A stretch of 64,000 nt of DNA from Aquabacterium sp. (lineage in GTDB: Bacteria; Pseudomonadota; Gammaproteobacteria; Burkholderiales; Burkholderiaceae_C): the NCBI RefSeq assembly GCF_029946005.1, contig NZ_JAQSDR010000040.1, positions 58,316-122,315 on the forward strand, written 5' to 3'. Shown one piece after another: positions 48,803 through 58,600 of the stretch. Position 1 is the first letter of the stretch. Each line of letters begins with the position of its first letter. The notes beneath the pieces were generated by a model, which worked only from the letters and a program-made list of their open reading frames with translations, did no database searches and was not told the origin of the DNA. A program made the translations under genes and the position numbers.

Positions 48803-50469
48803 GCCTTTTGACATCCACGCCTCAGCAGGCCGACTGGACACCCTGGCCTGCGGACATGGCCGCCCATTACAAAGCGCTGGGCTACTGGCGCGGAGAACCA
48901 CTTTGGCGACTGCTGGCAGACAGCGCTCTCAGGCATCCTGGCCAAACCGCGCTGGTGTGTGGTGCGCGCCGGTGGTCTTACCTGCGCCTTGATGAATGGG
49001 CTCGGCAGCTTGCTGGCGGCTTGTGGCAGCTCGGCATCCAGCCAGGTGACCATGTGGTGTTGCAACTTCCGAACGTCGCTGAATTTCTCGCCGCCTGCTT
49101 CGCCTTGTGGCGCGTGGGCGCCAGACCGGTCATGGCGCTGCCAGGGCATCGGCACGCCGAGATGGCTTACTTCTGCGCGCACACGGGCGCCACAGCGGCC
49201 ATCGTGGCAGACACCGGCCCACACGGGTTCGACCATGTGGCCATGCTCGGTCGGATCAAGGCCCAAACACCGTCGCTCAAGCATGTCATCGTGGTGCAAA
49301 CGCATGGGGGCAACAGGTCGGAGCGAGATGACGCGATCTCTTTTGCGTCGTTGGCCGAGCACCCACCCGTGCCAGCCAGTCACGACCACGTCGATGCATC
49401 CACCCTGGCGCTCTTGCAGCTGTCCGGCGGCACCACGGGCCTGCCCAAGCTGATCCCACGAACACATGACGACTACGCCTACAGCGTGCGGGCCAGCGCC
49501 GACATCTGCCAGTTCTCTACTGACACGGTCTATCTGGCCGTGTTGCCGCTGGCGCACAACTTTCCGCTGAGTTCACCTGGCACGCTGGGCGTGCTGTACG
49601 CGGGCGGCACCGTGGTGCTGTGTCAGCACGGCGACCCAGGCACCGTTTTCCCGCTGATCGCCAAAGAGGGCGTGACCCACACGGCCGTGGTCCCGCCACT
49701 GGCCCAGGCGTGGTTGAACGCACCGGAGTCAGTCCGCGCACAAGGCCGAGGCTTGCAATGGATGCAAGTGGGTGGCGCGCGGCTGTCGCCAGACGTCGCA
49801 CAACGCATCGTCACAGAAATGGGTTGCCGCCTGCAGCAAGTCTTTGGCATGGCAGAAGGCCTGGTCAACTACACCCGGCAAGATGACGCGCCGGAGACGA
49901 TCATCTCGACACAGGGACGCCCTATTTCGCCCGACGACGAGTTGCTGGTGGTGGATGACCACGATGTGCCCGTCCCCAATGGTGTCCCTGGCCACCTGCT
50001 CGCCCGGGGGCCCTACACGATCCGAGGCTACTTCCGCGCCGACGAGCACAACGCACGGGCGTTCTCGACCGACGGCTTCTACCGCACGGGGGATGTGGTG
50101 CGTGTGCTTGAAAGCGGGCACATCGTGGTCGAAGGCAGGGCCAAGGATCAGATCAACCGGGGAGGAGAAAAGATCCCGGCGCAAGAGGTCGAAACCCACC
50201 TGCTGGCCCACCCATTCGTCCTCGATGCAGCGCTTGTCGCGGTGCCTGATCAACACCTTGGCGAGCGCAGTTGTGCCGTGCTGGTGTGCCCCTCCGACAG
50301 GCCCTCCCGGCGCGCACTGGTCAGCTTTCTGAAAGACAGAGGCCTGTCCATCTACAAATACCCCGACCGCTACGAGTTCGTGGATCAACTGCCCAAAACC
50401 AATGTGGGCAAGATCGACAAGCGCGCCCTCCGTCAATGGCTGGACAACACCCCACCAACCGCACCATGA
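48799..50469 (+). CDS. entE: 2,3-Dihydroxybenzoate-AMP ligase (EntE/DhbE type)
   Basis: Activates 2,3-dihydroxybenzoate as the acyl-adenylate and loads it on the aryl carrier domain of the isochorismatase-carrier protein. It has 556 residues from ATG 48799 (ATGA overlap with the gene before). Stand-alone adenylation enzyme: P-loop LQLSGGTTGLPKLIPRTHDD, VFGMAEGLVNYTR, YRTGDVVR, GRAKDQINRGGEK and C-terminal KTNVGKIDKRAL with the catalytic Lys. The initial WTPWPADMAAHYKALGYW is typical of aryl-acid ligases. Confidence 0.94.
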   Translation: MSLLTSTPQQADWTPWPADMAAHYKALGYWRGEPLWRLLADSALRHPGQTALVCGARRWSYLRLDEWARQLAGGLWQLGIQPGDHVVLQLPNVAEFLAACFALWRVGARPVMALPGHRHAEMAYFCAHTGATAAIVADTGPHGFDHVAMLGRIKAQTPSLKHVIVVQTHGGNRSERDDAISFASLAEHPPVPASHDHVDASTLALLQLSGGTTGLPKLIPRTHDDYAYSVRASADICQFSTDTVYLAVLPLAHNFPLSSPGTLGVLYAGGTVVLCQHGDPGTVFPLIAKEGVTHTAVVPPLAQAWLNAPESVRAQGRGLQWMQVGGARLSPDVAQRIVTEMGCRLQQVFGMAEGLVNYTRQDDAPETIISTQGRPISPDDELLVVDDHDVPVPNGVPGHLLARGPYTIRGYFRADEHNARAFSTDGFYRTGDVVRVLESGHIVVEGRAKDQINRGGEKIPAQEVETHLLAHPFVLDAALVAVPDQHLGERSCAVLVCPSDRPSRRALVSFLKDRGLSIYKYPDRYEFVDQLPKTNVGKIDKRALRQWLDNTPPTAP

Positions 50470-51380
50470 GCATCCCAAAAATAGCCACCTACTGCATGCC
50501 TGAGCCTGCCACATGGCCGACCAACCGGGTGAACTGGCACGCTGACCCCCAACGTGCCGCGCTGTTGATCCATGACATGCAAGCCTACTTTCTGGGCTTC
50601 TACGACCAGACCCAGGCGCCAGTGCCAGACCTCGTGATGCGCATTCAACGCCTCCGTCAGGCTTGCCATGCTGCAGGCATACCCGTGTTCTACACCGCGC
50701 AACCCGGTGAGCAGCCGCTGACTGAACGTGCGCTGCTGCAGGATTGGTGGGGCCCGGGCATCACGGCCGACCCTGAACAGTCTGGCATCGTGCATGAGTT
50801 GACGCCTTCGGATAACGACACGGTGCTGACCAAGTGGCGCTACAGCGCCTTTGCCAAAAGCGATTTCCAGCAACAACTCCAGCAGCTCGGCCGTGATCAA
50901 TTGATCGTCTGCGGCATCTACGCGCACATCGGCGTGATGACCACTTGTGTGGATGCCTTCATGCGCGACATCCAGCCCTTCTTGATCGCCGATGCCGTGG
51001 CCGACTTTTCGCTAGCAGAACATGAGATGGCGCTGAAGTGGGTCGCGGGCCGCTGTGGTGTGGTAACGGGAACAGACGCCCTGATCCAAGGCCTTGCACC
51101 CACAGCAGAAGTGCACCTGTACCCCAGCGAGCAGGCGTTGCTGCTCGATGTCGCCAAGGTCATGGAAATGCCCGCCTCAGATCTGCAGGCTGATGACAAC
51201 CTGGTGGACATGGGGCTCGACTCGATCCGCCTGATGGCGATGATCGGTCACTGGAAAAAAGCCGGTAGCCAGGTCGATTTTTCCGCGCTGGCCAAGGTGC
51301 CGACCATTCAGGCGTGGTGGCCCTTGCTGACCACTGCACCCTCCCACCTCTCGCCGGAGGAGAACCACCTTGGCACCTGA
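50466..51380 (+). CDS. entB: Isochorismatase with aryl carrier domain (EntB/DhbB type)
   Basis: Bifunctional: hydrolyses isochorismate to 2,3-dihydro-2,3-DHB plus pyruvate, and carries activated DHB. It has 304 residues (ATGA overlap with entE). Isochorismatase domain at 1-210 with D37 (LLIHDMQAYF) and GIYAHIGVMTTCVDAF, where Gly rather than Cys sits at the nucleophile position, as in true isochorismatases. Carrier domain at 225-290 with phosphopantetheine Ser in VDMGLDSIRLM (about residue 252). The phosphopantetheinyl transferase it needs is not in the window. Confidence 0.94.
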   Translation: MSIPKIATYCMPEPATWPTNRVNWHADPQRAALLIHDMQAYFLGFYDQTQAPVPDLVMRIQRLRQACHAAGIPVFYTAQPGEQPLTERALLQDWWGPGITADPEQSGIVHELTPSDNDTVLTKWRYSAFAKSDFQQQLQQLGRDQLIVCGIYAHIGVMTTCVDAFMRDIQPFLIADAVADFSLAEHEMALKWVAGRCGVVTGTDALIQGLAPTAEVHLYPSEQALLLDVAKVMEMPASDLQADDNLVDMGLDSIRLMAMIGHWKKAGSQVDFSALAKVPTIQAWWPLLTTAPSHLSPEENHLGT

Positions 51381-54300
51381 GCAAACCAAGCCTCTGACGC
51401 AAGCGCAACGAGGCATCTGGATGGGCCAGCAGATGAGCCCGGACACCCCCAGCTACTGGACCGCCGAGACACTCCTCCTCAAGGGCGATTTGCGGCTTGA
51501 GTTTTTTCAAAGAGCCGTGGACCATGTTTTGCGGCATGCACAAACACTGCACATGGTTGGCGTGGATGCCGCGAGTGCCGCATACCCTGCCATGCCACTG
51601 GCGGAAGGTTCCTGCCGCCCTCGCCTTCAAACGCTTGAGCAAGGGCCAGGTCAGAACCCGACATGGCCCGATGTCAGCGCACAGCTCTGTGCCAGGGGCC
51701 CGACAGCCGCACCAACGGTCGGCGAATCTCTCTGGCGGCAAGTCTTTGTGCCAGTGGCAGAGGATCAGTACGCATGGTGCTTCTGGGCACACCATCTGGT
51801 GCTGGACGGCTATGGGTACGCGCTGCTACAGGCCGCTGTGGCGCAGAGCTATGTCTCGCTGCACAGGGGGCAAGCTTTGCCCGACTTGTCGCACTGGACA
51901 CTTGACGAGGTGATCGCAGAAGACACCGCTTACCAAGCCTCGCCAAGACGTCAACAATCCGCAGGTTTCTGGGCGCATCGGCTCAGCGGGGTTGCTGCGA
52001 ACACGCTGGCCCAGTGGCCGAGCTCGCAGCCTCTGCCAACGGCACATTCGGTGCGCCGAGCCCAGCACAAGGTTGCGGCTGATGATGTCAAGGCTTGGCG
52101 ACAAGCCGCCCTGCATCAAAATCAGGACTGGATCACCTGGCTGGCTGCCGGGGCCGCCAAGGCTCTGACCAACTTGATGGGCACGCAGCAAGTCACCTTG
52201 GGGTGGCCCGTGATGAACCGGCTGGGCTCCTGCGCCTTGTCGGTTCCCTGCATGCACATGAACATCGTGCCGCTTGCGCTGCAATGCACGGCACACGACC
52301 AGGTGGCGCAGCTGGCCACGCAATTGGCCAAGCACTTGCGCGACATCCGGCCGCACCAGCGCTACCGCTATGAACACATGCGGCAAGAGCAGCGTCGGCT
52401 GGGTGAGCGTGGCCGGATCTTTGGGCCGGTTCTCAACCTCATGCCCTTCGAGCGAGTACCTGACATGCCTGCACTTGCAGTATCGACACACACGCTCGCT
52501 GCGGGGCCTGTGGAGGATCTCGTCATCAACTTGTCTTGGCACGACCCCGAGATGGCGCTGCACATCAGCGTCGAAGGCAACCCCTTCCTTTATGAACAGG
52601 CCAAGCTCGCCGAACTGGTGTGCGAACTGCAAGCCGTCTGGCGCGCTGGCGCACTGGAGCGCGCCGACGATACCGTGCCTCAACACGTTTTGACCGGGCC
52701 AGCGCTCACCTGCCCCATGCCCCCACCGCTTGCAGGAAGTGCGGTGCTCGCTCAGCTGGCTGCCCACGCGCAAGGCCGAGGTGATCATGTGGCCGTGCAG
52801 TGCCCTCGTCAGCAACTGAGCTACGCGAGCCTCTGGCACCAGGCCGCCGCGCACGCCAACGCCTTGTCCGCCAAACTACCGGAGCGAGACGCCCGGGTGT
52901 TGATCGTGCTGCCCCGCCACACCCAGACCTTGGCCCTGATCCTTGGGGCGTGGATGGCGGGGGCATGCTACATCCCGCTGGACCCTGCCACACCTCCAGC
53001 TCGGCGACAACTGATCGTGGACGATGCCCGACCACACCTCATCGTCACCCATGCGGACCTGGCACCTCAGTTCTCGGGTGACTGGCCTGTCTGGACACCA
53101 GATCTGGAGACGCCCTTGACTGCCCCAGGGACAGCACTCCCATCGCTGGACCAACTGCACGGCAAACTGCACGGCATGGCGCGCGCGCCGTCGGACACCG
53201 CTTATGTGATCTACACCTCAGGCTCGACGGGTCGGCCCAATGGGGTGATGATCAGCCACGCTGCGCTGGCCCATTTCCTGGCGGCGGCGACGCAAACTTA
53301 CGGCATGCAGCCAAACGACCGGATGCTGCAGTTTGCCCCCCTGCATTTCGATGCCAGCGTGGAGGAGCTGTTTCTACCCTTGATGAGCGGGGCCACGGTC
53401 GTGATGCGGGATGACGCGGTGCTGGAGTCTCCGGCTCACTTGCTGCGCCACGCCGGCCTGAATGGACTGACCGTGCTCGATCTGCCAACAGCCTATTGGC
53501 ATGAATTGGCCCGCGCGCTGGCCGACGATCAAGTGCTGCGGTCGATGTGGCCAGCCTGCATCCGGCTGGTGATCATTGGCGGCGAAGCGGCGCAACTCCC
53601 CCATGTGCTCAGTTGGCGCGAGCACATGCCCAAAGACGTCGTCCTGCTCAACACCTATGGGCCAACCGAGACCACCGTGATCTGCAGCACCGCCGTTCTG
53701 TCTGGCCCTCAAGCCGTCGACATCAGCGAGGGCATCCCGATCGGGGGCGCCTTGCCGGGGCTGCGGTTTCTGCTCTCTGAGCCACGCCCCTTGAACACGG
53801 CAAACTCGGCAGGCCTTGGGGCGCAGTGCTGGCACCTGTCGGTCGAAGGCCCCACCCTTGCAAACGGCTACCTGGGCAATCCGGCACTCAGTGCGGATAA
53901 ATTTCGGGAACACCAATACCGCACAGGCGACTTGGTCAGCATTGACGCATCTGGGCAGCTGATCTATCAGGGGCGAATCGACGATGAACTCAAGATCAGC
54001 GGTTACCGGATTGATCCATGCGAGATCGAGTCAGCCTTGCTGAGCCATGATGACATTCAAGCCGCGTCGGTGCAGGCCCATGCCTTGGATGGCGGTCAAA
54101 AGCAGTTGCTTGCGTTTTATGTGCTGCGAAGCGCCAACAGCCCAGCCTTGAACCAAGCTCAGCTGAGAGAGCACCTTGGCAAGCGCTTGCCTGCGCCAGC
54201 CATACCGACACATTTTCTAGCGTTGTCCCGACTGCCCTTCAACCACAACAACAAGGTAGACCGCCACGCGCTCAAGGCGCAGATGGCCGAGCACCTTGCC

Positions 54301-55410
54301 CGTGCGCAACAGGCGCCAGCTCAGCGGGCATGCACCGAACTGGAGGCGATGATCGCAGCCACTTGGACGCCTTTGCTGGGCGGCGTCCCTCTGCAGCCCG
54401 ACAGCGATTTCTTCGCACTGGGTGGGGCCTCACTGCAGGCGATTCAAGCCTGCAGCCGCCTGGCCACCCATCTGGGCCGAGAAGTCCCGGTGTCGATGCT
54501 GTTCGCACACCCCACCGTCGCGGCGTTCGCGCAGGCACTGAGTCAGCCAGTGGCCCACCACCCGCCCAATCTCGGCTCAGGGCAAGAGCTTCAGCCTTTG
54601 TTGTGCATACAACGCGCAGCCTCGCACACAGCCCCATTGCTGCTGTGTGTCCATCCGGCAGAGGGACTCTCATGGTGCTACTTTGGCCTGTGCAGGCATC
54701 TGCTTGGCATTGAAATTTGGGGCATTCAATCTCCCGGCATCACCGGCCATCGGCCTGAAACCTTTCATGATCTGATCCAGCACTATGTTGCACTGGTGCG
54801 GCAGATTCGGCCTCACGGTCCCTATGCCCTGCTGGGCTGGTCGTCGGGTGGGGGCATTGCCCATGCCATGGCCTCTATGTTGCAAAGTGAAGGTGAATCG
54901 GTCTCACTGCTGGCCATGATGGATTCCTACCCGGCAAGCATCTGGCATGACAAGCCTGAAGCAGGTGAAAAAGATGCCCTGGAGGCGCTCCTGGACGTGA
55001 TCGGTGCTTCTGCCCAAACCCAAGACGGCAAAGCCCTGAGCGCCGATGAAATGCGTCAGCTCCTGCGCCGCCCCGGCAGCCCACTGGCCTTGATGGACCA
55101 GCGCACTCACCAGCGCCTGATCGACAACGCCCTGCATGGAATGGGCTTGTATCGAACCGCCGATCACGCGCCAGTGTCAGGGCCTTTGCTGTACTTCCGG
55201 GCGTCCATCCGTGGACCTCGCGCACCGCTGGAGCACGGATGGCGCGATCTTGTGAAAGGCCGCATCGACATCGTCAACATCGACAGCGACCACAACGGCA
55301 TGAGCCAACCCAAGCCCCTGTCACAAATCGGCACGGCTCTGGCTAAACGATTGAGCGCAGCCAATTCTCTGGGCAACGATAAGAAAGACTTGATGCATGC
55401 AGCGCTTTGA
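51370..55410 (+). CDS. Single-module NRPS, C-A-T-TE (EntF-like siderophore synthetase)
   Basis: Assembles the DHB siderophore. TTG start at 51370, seven bases after GGAGGAG and 11 bases inside the entB gene; no ATG fits before the C-domain start LTQAQRGIWMGQQ. It has 1346 residues: condensation (1-430, HHLVLDG near 140), adenylation (450-930, YTSGSTGRPNG, NTYGPTETT, YRTGD, NNKVDR), carrier (985-1055, FFALGGASLQ, Ser near 1021), thioesterase (1075-1340, GWSSGG Ser near 1158, DHNGMS His near 1308). Specificity residues aligned to GrsA read D-A-E-D-I-G-T-V-I-K, unlike the serine code of EntF and, from memory, closest to lysine-activating domains. No MbtH-like gene is nearby. Confidence 0.93.
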   Translation: MAPEQTKPLTQAQRGIWMGQQMSPDTPSYWTAETLLLKGDLRLEFFQRAVDHVLRHAQTLHMVGVDAASAAYPAMPLAEGSCRPRLQTLEQGPGQNPTWPDVSAQLCARGPTAAPTVGESLWRQVFVPVAEDQYAWCFWAHHLVLDGYGYALLQAAVAQSYVSLHRGQALPDLSHWTLDEVIAEDTAYQASPRRQQSAGFWAHRLSGVAANTLAQWPSSQPLPTAHSVRRAQHKVAADDVKAWRQAALHQNQDWITWLAAGAAKALTNLMGTQQVTLGWPVMNRLGSCALSVPCMHMNIVPLALQCTAHDQVAQLATQLAKHLRDIRPHQRYRYEHMRQEQRRLGERGRIFGPVLNLMPFERVPDMPALAVSTHTLAAGPVEDLVINLSWHDPEMALHISVEGNPFLYEQAKLAELVCELQAVWRAGALERADDTVPQHVLTGPALTCPMPPPLAGSAVLAQLAAHAQGRGDHVAVQCPRQQLSYASLWHQAAAHANALSAKLPERDARVLIVLPRHTQTLALILGAWMAGACYIPLDPATPPARRQLIVDDARPHLIVTHADLAPQFSGDWPVWTPDLETPLTAPGTALPSLDQLHGKLHGMARAPSDTAYVIYTSGSTGRPNGVMISHAALAHFLAAATQTYGMQPNDRMLQFAPLHFDASVEELFLPLMSGATVVMRDDAVLESPAHLLRHAGLNGLTVLDLPTAYWHELARALADDQVLRSMWPACIRLVIIGGEAAQLPHVLSWREHMPKDVVLLNTYGPTETTVICSTAVLSGPQAVDISEGIPIGGALPGLRFLLSEPRPLNTANSAGLGAQCWHLSVEGPTLANGYLGNPALSADKFREHQYRTGDLVSIDASGQLIYQGRIDDELKISGYRIDPCEIESALLSHDDIQAASVQAHALDGGQKQLLAFYVLRSANSPALNQAQLREHLGKRLPAPAIPTHFLALSRLPFNHNNKVDRHALKAQMAEHLARAQQAPAQRACTELEAMIAATWTPLLGGVPLQPDSDFFALGGASLQAIQACSRLATHLGREVPVSMLFAHPTVAAFAQALSQPVAHHPPNLGSGQELQPLLCIQRAASHTAPLLLCVHPAEGLSWCYFGLCRHLLGIEIWGIQSPGITGHRPETFHDLIQHYVALVRQIRPHGPYALLGWSSGGGIAHAMASMLQSEGESVSLLAMMDSYPASIWHDKPEAGEKDALEALLDVIGASAQTQDGKALSADEMRQLLRRPGSPLALMDQRTHQRLIDNALHGMGLYRTADHAPVSGPLLYFRASIRGPRAPLEHGWRDLVKGRIDIVNIDSDHNGMSQPKPLSQIGTALAKRLSAANSLGNDKKDLMHAAL

Positions 55411-56179
55411 ATCGAAAATCGCGCTGGTGACCGGCGCCGCGCAAGGCATCGGCTTGGCGATTGCAAGGCAACTGGCGCACGAAGGCGCCACATTGGTCCT
55501 GTGGGACATCCATGCTCCGGGGCTCAGTCAGCAAGCCATGAGGCTGGCCGAGGCGGGACATGTCGTTCATCCAACCGTGGTGGATGTTGGAAGCCAGGCG
55601 TCCGTCCACCAGGCGCTGGATGAGGCCCTGACTCACTTTTCTCGCATCGACATCCTGGTCAACGCGGCTGGCATTCTTCACACCGGATCGCTGCTCGACA
55701 TGTCACCACAAGCATGGGAGGACACATTCAAGGTCAACACCTTGGGCGTGTTTCAGGTGTCCACCGCCGTGGCCAAGCAGATGCGTTCACAACAGAGCGG
55801 CTGCATTGTGACCGTGGGGTCCAATGCGGCAGCAACCCCGCGCCTGCAGATGGGCGCCTACGCGGCGTCCAAGGCGGCCAGCGCTCAATTCACAAAATGC
55901 CTGGGGCTGGAGTTGGCGCCTCATGGGGTCCGCTGCAACGTGGTGTCCCCCGGGTCCACCGACACCCCCATGCAACGCGCCCTGTGGGACTCGGCAGACA
56001 GTGCCGACCGGGTGATCGCGGGTGATCTCTCCCAGCACCGGCTCGGGATTCCCTTGCAACGCATCGCCGATGCGGACGACATTGCACAAGCGGTCTGCTT
56101 CCTGGCCTCTGACTCGGCGCGTCACATCACCATGCATGACTTGCGGGTAGACGGTGGCGCGACCTTGGATGCACGATGA
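55397..56179 (+). CDS. entA: 2,3-Dihydro-2,3-dihydroxybenzoate dehydrogenase (EntA/DhbA type)
   Basis: NAD-dependent short-chain dehydrogenase of 260 residues that finishes DHB. Cofactor motif [12 protein letters not shown], active-site YAASK with Ser in [12 protein letters not shown], and [15 protein letters not shown] typical of EntA. Start ATG 55397 lies 14 bases inside the NRPS gene. Its presence shows that the aryl cap is 2,3-DHB rather than salicylate. Last gene of the biosynthetic run, and nearly abutting a convergent DUF2218 gene. Confidence 0.93.
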   Translation: MQRFESKIALVTGAAQGIGLAIARQLAHEGATLVLWDIHAPGLSQQAMRLAEAGHVVHPTVVDVGSQASVHQALDEALTHFSRIDILVNAAGILHTGSLLDMSPQAWEDTFKVNTLGVFQVSTAVAKQMRSQQSGCIVTVGSNAAATPRLQMGAYAASKAASAQFTKCLGLELAPHGVRCNVVSPGSTDTPMQRALWDSADSADRVIAGDLSQHRLGIPLQRIADADDIAQAVCFLASDSARHITMHDLRVDGGATLDAR

Positions 56180-56185
56180 CATCGC

Positions 56186-56497
56186 TCAGGCAGCACCGTG
56201 GCTTGGCTCCGCGCCCGACCACACAATCGGCGCGGGGTTCTTGCGCGTCAGCAGTTCAACGTGCTGCCCGACCACATTGGACAGACGTTCGAGCGAGGCA
56301 TGGTCTGGCGAGATGCATTCGATGTGCAGCCCTTCGACAGCCGCGCGAAAAATCGTGGTGCCCCATTCAAAGCTGGCCATTCCGGAGAGGTGGTCATCAG
56401 CCCACGTTGCCGGGATTTTTTTGGCGAAATGCTTGCATAACTTGTAGAGATAGCTCGGCGCGACATCGGTCGCGATCTGTGTGGTGATCTTGAACAT
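56186..56497 (-). CDS. DUF2218 domain protein
   Basis: A 103-residue protein (ATG 56497, GAGG upstream; ATG 56521 gives 111). Conserved DUF2218 features: TDVAPSYLYKLCKHFAKKIP, FEWGTTIFRAAVEGLHIECI and LERLSNVVGQHVELL. Function unknown; such genes often stand near iron-siderophore or haem uptake genes, as here. It lies about 100 bases before the ABC transporter genes' end on the same strand and converges on entA. Confidence 0.85.
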   Translation of the reverse strand: MFKITTQIATDVAPSYLYKLCKHFAKKIPATWADDHLSGMASFEWGTTIFRAAVEGLHIECISPDHASLERLSNVVGQHVELLTRKNPAPIVWSGAEPSHGAA

Positions 56498-56597
56498 AGG
56501 TGCATCCTCAGTGAAGTTCATGAACTGGACCGCGCCACGGGCTGTGGGGCAAGGCGCATGGTCACGGCGGTGCCGTGTGGTTCCAAGTGCTGGGCGC

Positions 56598-57482
56598 TCA
56601 TGCTGCCCTCACGCCCTTTTGCTCAACCCAGCCGTGTCGGCGATTGGCGACCACGGCGAGCCCTCCCAATCCATCGTTCACCACTTGAAGGCCGATGCCA
56701 TACAAATCGCCCAGCGGCCCAATGGCATCCGGGCCGACCGGGGTGTCAGCAAACAACTTGCCATCCCGCACCAGCCACAGGCGATCAAAGCTGCCAAAAG
56801 CCTGGTTGATGTCATGAACCACGGCGATCACGGCATGCTGCCGCTCTGTTGCAAACGCATGAATGGCATCCATCAGGTCAAACTGCAGGCCCGGGTCGAG
56901 GGCAGCCAAGGGCTCATCCAGCAGCACCAGACCACCCTCCCGATCCCACAATTGCGCGAACACCCGCGCCAGTTGTACGCGGGCCTGCTCGCCACCAGAA
57001 AGCGTGTCGAATCGCCTGCTTCGCAGATGCGATGCCCGTGCCAGAGCCAATGATTGCCACACGATGGCATGCAGGTTTGGATCCTGAAGCCTTGCGGAGC
57101 GGCCCAAGGCCACCACCAGCGCCACGTCCAAACCGAAGGCCACCGCATGGCCTTGAGGCAAGACCGCGCGCGTGGTCGACAGGGTCTGCCGATCCAGCTC
57201 ATGCAGCCGATCGCCACCCAGCCAGACATGCCCTGAGCTGGGGGCAAGGTCGCCAGCAATCAGTTTGAGCAAGGTGCTTTTGCCCGCCCCGCTGGGGCCC
57301 AGGATGGCCACGCGCTCTCCCTGGTCGAGCGAGAGATCGTAGGGCCCGTGATGCAACCTGGAGCCAGAGGGCCTGATCATTGCAGACTGCACGCACAGCC
57401 ATGGGGTTTGCGGCGCCACCTGAATTGCCGGGTCATCGCGGCGAAAGCTTTGAAACAGCTGAGAGACAAATGTTCGCTTCAT
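56598..57482 (-). CDS. hmuV: Haem/siderophore ABC importer ATPase (HmuV type)
   Basis: Energises the importer. The 294 residues begin at ATG 57482 ([10 protein letters not shown]), overlapping the permease stop (ATGA). Walker [11 protein letters not shown]-loop [11 protein letters not shown], signature [13 protein letters not shown], Walker [14 protein letters not shown] and H-loop VVHDINQA. A 45-residue N-terminal extension before the first beta strand is unusual for HmuV. Haem or ferric-siderophore specificity is set by the partners. Confidence 0.9.
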   Translation of the reverse strand: MKRTFVSQLFQSFRRDDPAIQVAPQTPWLCVQSAMIRPSGSRLHHGPYDLSLDQGERVAILGPSGAGKSTLLKLIAGDLAPSSGHVWLGGDRLHELDRQTLSTTRAVLPQGHAVAFGLDVALVVALGRSARLQDPNLHAIVWQSLALARASHLRSRRFDTLSGGEQARVQLARVFAQLWDREGGLVLLDEPLAALDPGLQFDLMDAIHAFATERQHAVIAVVHDINQAFGSFDRLWLVRDGKLFADTPVGPDAIGPLGDLYGIGLQVVNDGLGGLAVVANRRHGWVEQKGVRAA

Positions 57483-58600
57483 ACGGCATGCCCCTGACGC
57501 TTGGACATGCTGTGCAGCATGACGATCAGCAGAGGCCCACCCAACAGCGCGGTGAAAATCCCCACCGGAATTTCGGCCGGTATGGCGAGCGTGCGTGCAA
57601 GGGTGTCGGCCATCAGCAGCAGCCACGCCCCGATCCCCATGGCCAGGGGCAGCATCGTCCGGTGATCGGGCCCCGTCCAGGTTCTGGCCAGGTGAGGCGC
57701 GAGCAGGCCGATGAATCCGATCATGCCGCACCAGGCCACTGCTGCGCCACAAGACAATGCCACCAGCACCACGGTCTTGAGCCTCAGCGCATGCAGGTCA
57801 ATGCCCACATGATTGGCCGCGGCCTCTCCGAGTGCCAAGGCGTTGAGCGGCCGAGCCAAATGCCGCGCCAATCCAATGACGGGCAACAAAATCGCCGCCA
57901 GCAGGCCCACAGCAGTCCAACTCGCTCCGGCCACGGAACCCAGTGTCCAGAACGACAGGCTTCGCAGTTGCTCGTCATTGGCCATGTAGGTTGCCAGGCC
58001 GATGACGGCACCAGCCACGGCATTGATGGCCAGCCCCGTCAACAGCAAACCGGCGATGGATCCCGGCGTCAACCAACGAGCCAGACTGTCCAGCACCAGG
58101 CACACCGTCAAAGCGCCGACAAACGCGGCCAAAGGCGTCAGATAGGGTCGCCATTCAACGGGCATTGGCACCGATGCCATGCTGCTGAAAAACACCAATG
58201 ACAAAGCGGTGGCGCAGGCCGCCCCGCTGCTGACACCCAACAACCCAGGGTCCGCCAAGGGATTGCGAAACAAGCCCTGCGCCAGCCCCCCGGCCAAGGC
58301 CAGGGAAGCACCGATCAGCATGGCCAGCAAGATGCGGGGCATGCGAATCTGCCAGAGCACATGGCCAGCCCCCGACAATGGTTCGGCGCCCAAGGCCCCC
58401 AGCCAATTCAATCCAGCTTGCCAGTCATCCAGGCTCGCCTGAACCGCACCTTTGGTGCTCGCCACGATGGCGGTGCACAGCAGCCCCACCATCACGATCG
58501 CCATGGCCATGCGAGGCGTGCGTGACCAGACGCTGCTCGCCTCCTCAACCGAAGGCCCCGTCAAGGAGGCCTGCTTGGACATCACAGCGGTGGCGCTCAC
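57479..58600 (-). CDS. hmuU: FecCD-family permease of haem/siderophore importer (HmuU type)
   Basis: Inner-membrane permease of 373 residues with about ten helices and FecCD motifs RMPRILLAMLIGASLALAGG, NPLADPGLLGVSSGA, FWTLGSVAGASW and GFIGLLAPHLAR. The start is probably GTG 58600, overlapping the hmuT stop (GTGA); ATG 58582 is the alternative. It forms hmuTUV with its neighbours. Confidence 0.92.
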   Translation of the reverse strand: MSATAVMSKQASLTGPSVEEASSVWSRTPRMAMAIVMVGLLCTAIVASTKGAVQASLDDWQAGLNWLGALGAEPLSGAGHVLWQIRMPRILLAMLIGASLALAGGLAQGLFRNPLADPGLLGVSSGAACATALSLVFFSSMASVPMPVEWRPYLTPLAAFVGALTVCLVLDSLARWLTPGSIAGLLLTGLAINAVAGAVIGLATYMANDEQLRSLSFWTLGSVAGASWTAVGLLAAILLPVIGLARHLARPLNALALGEAAANHVGIDLHALRLKTVVLVALSCGAAVAWCGMIGFIGLLAPHLARTWTGPDHRTMLPLAMGIGAWLLLMADTLARTLAIPAEIPVGIFTALLGGPLLIVMLHSMSKRQGHAV

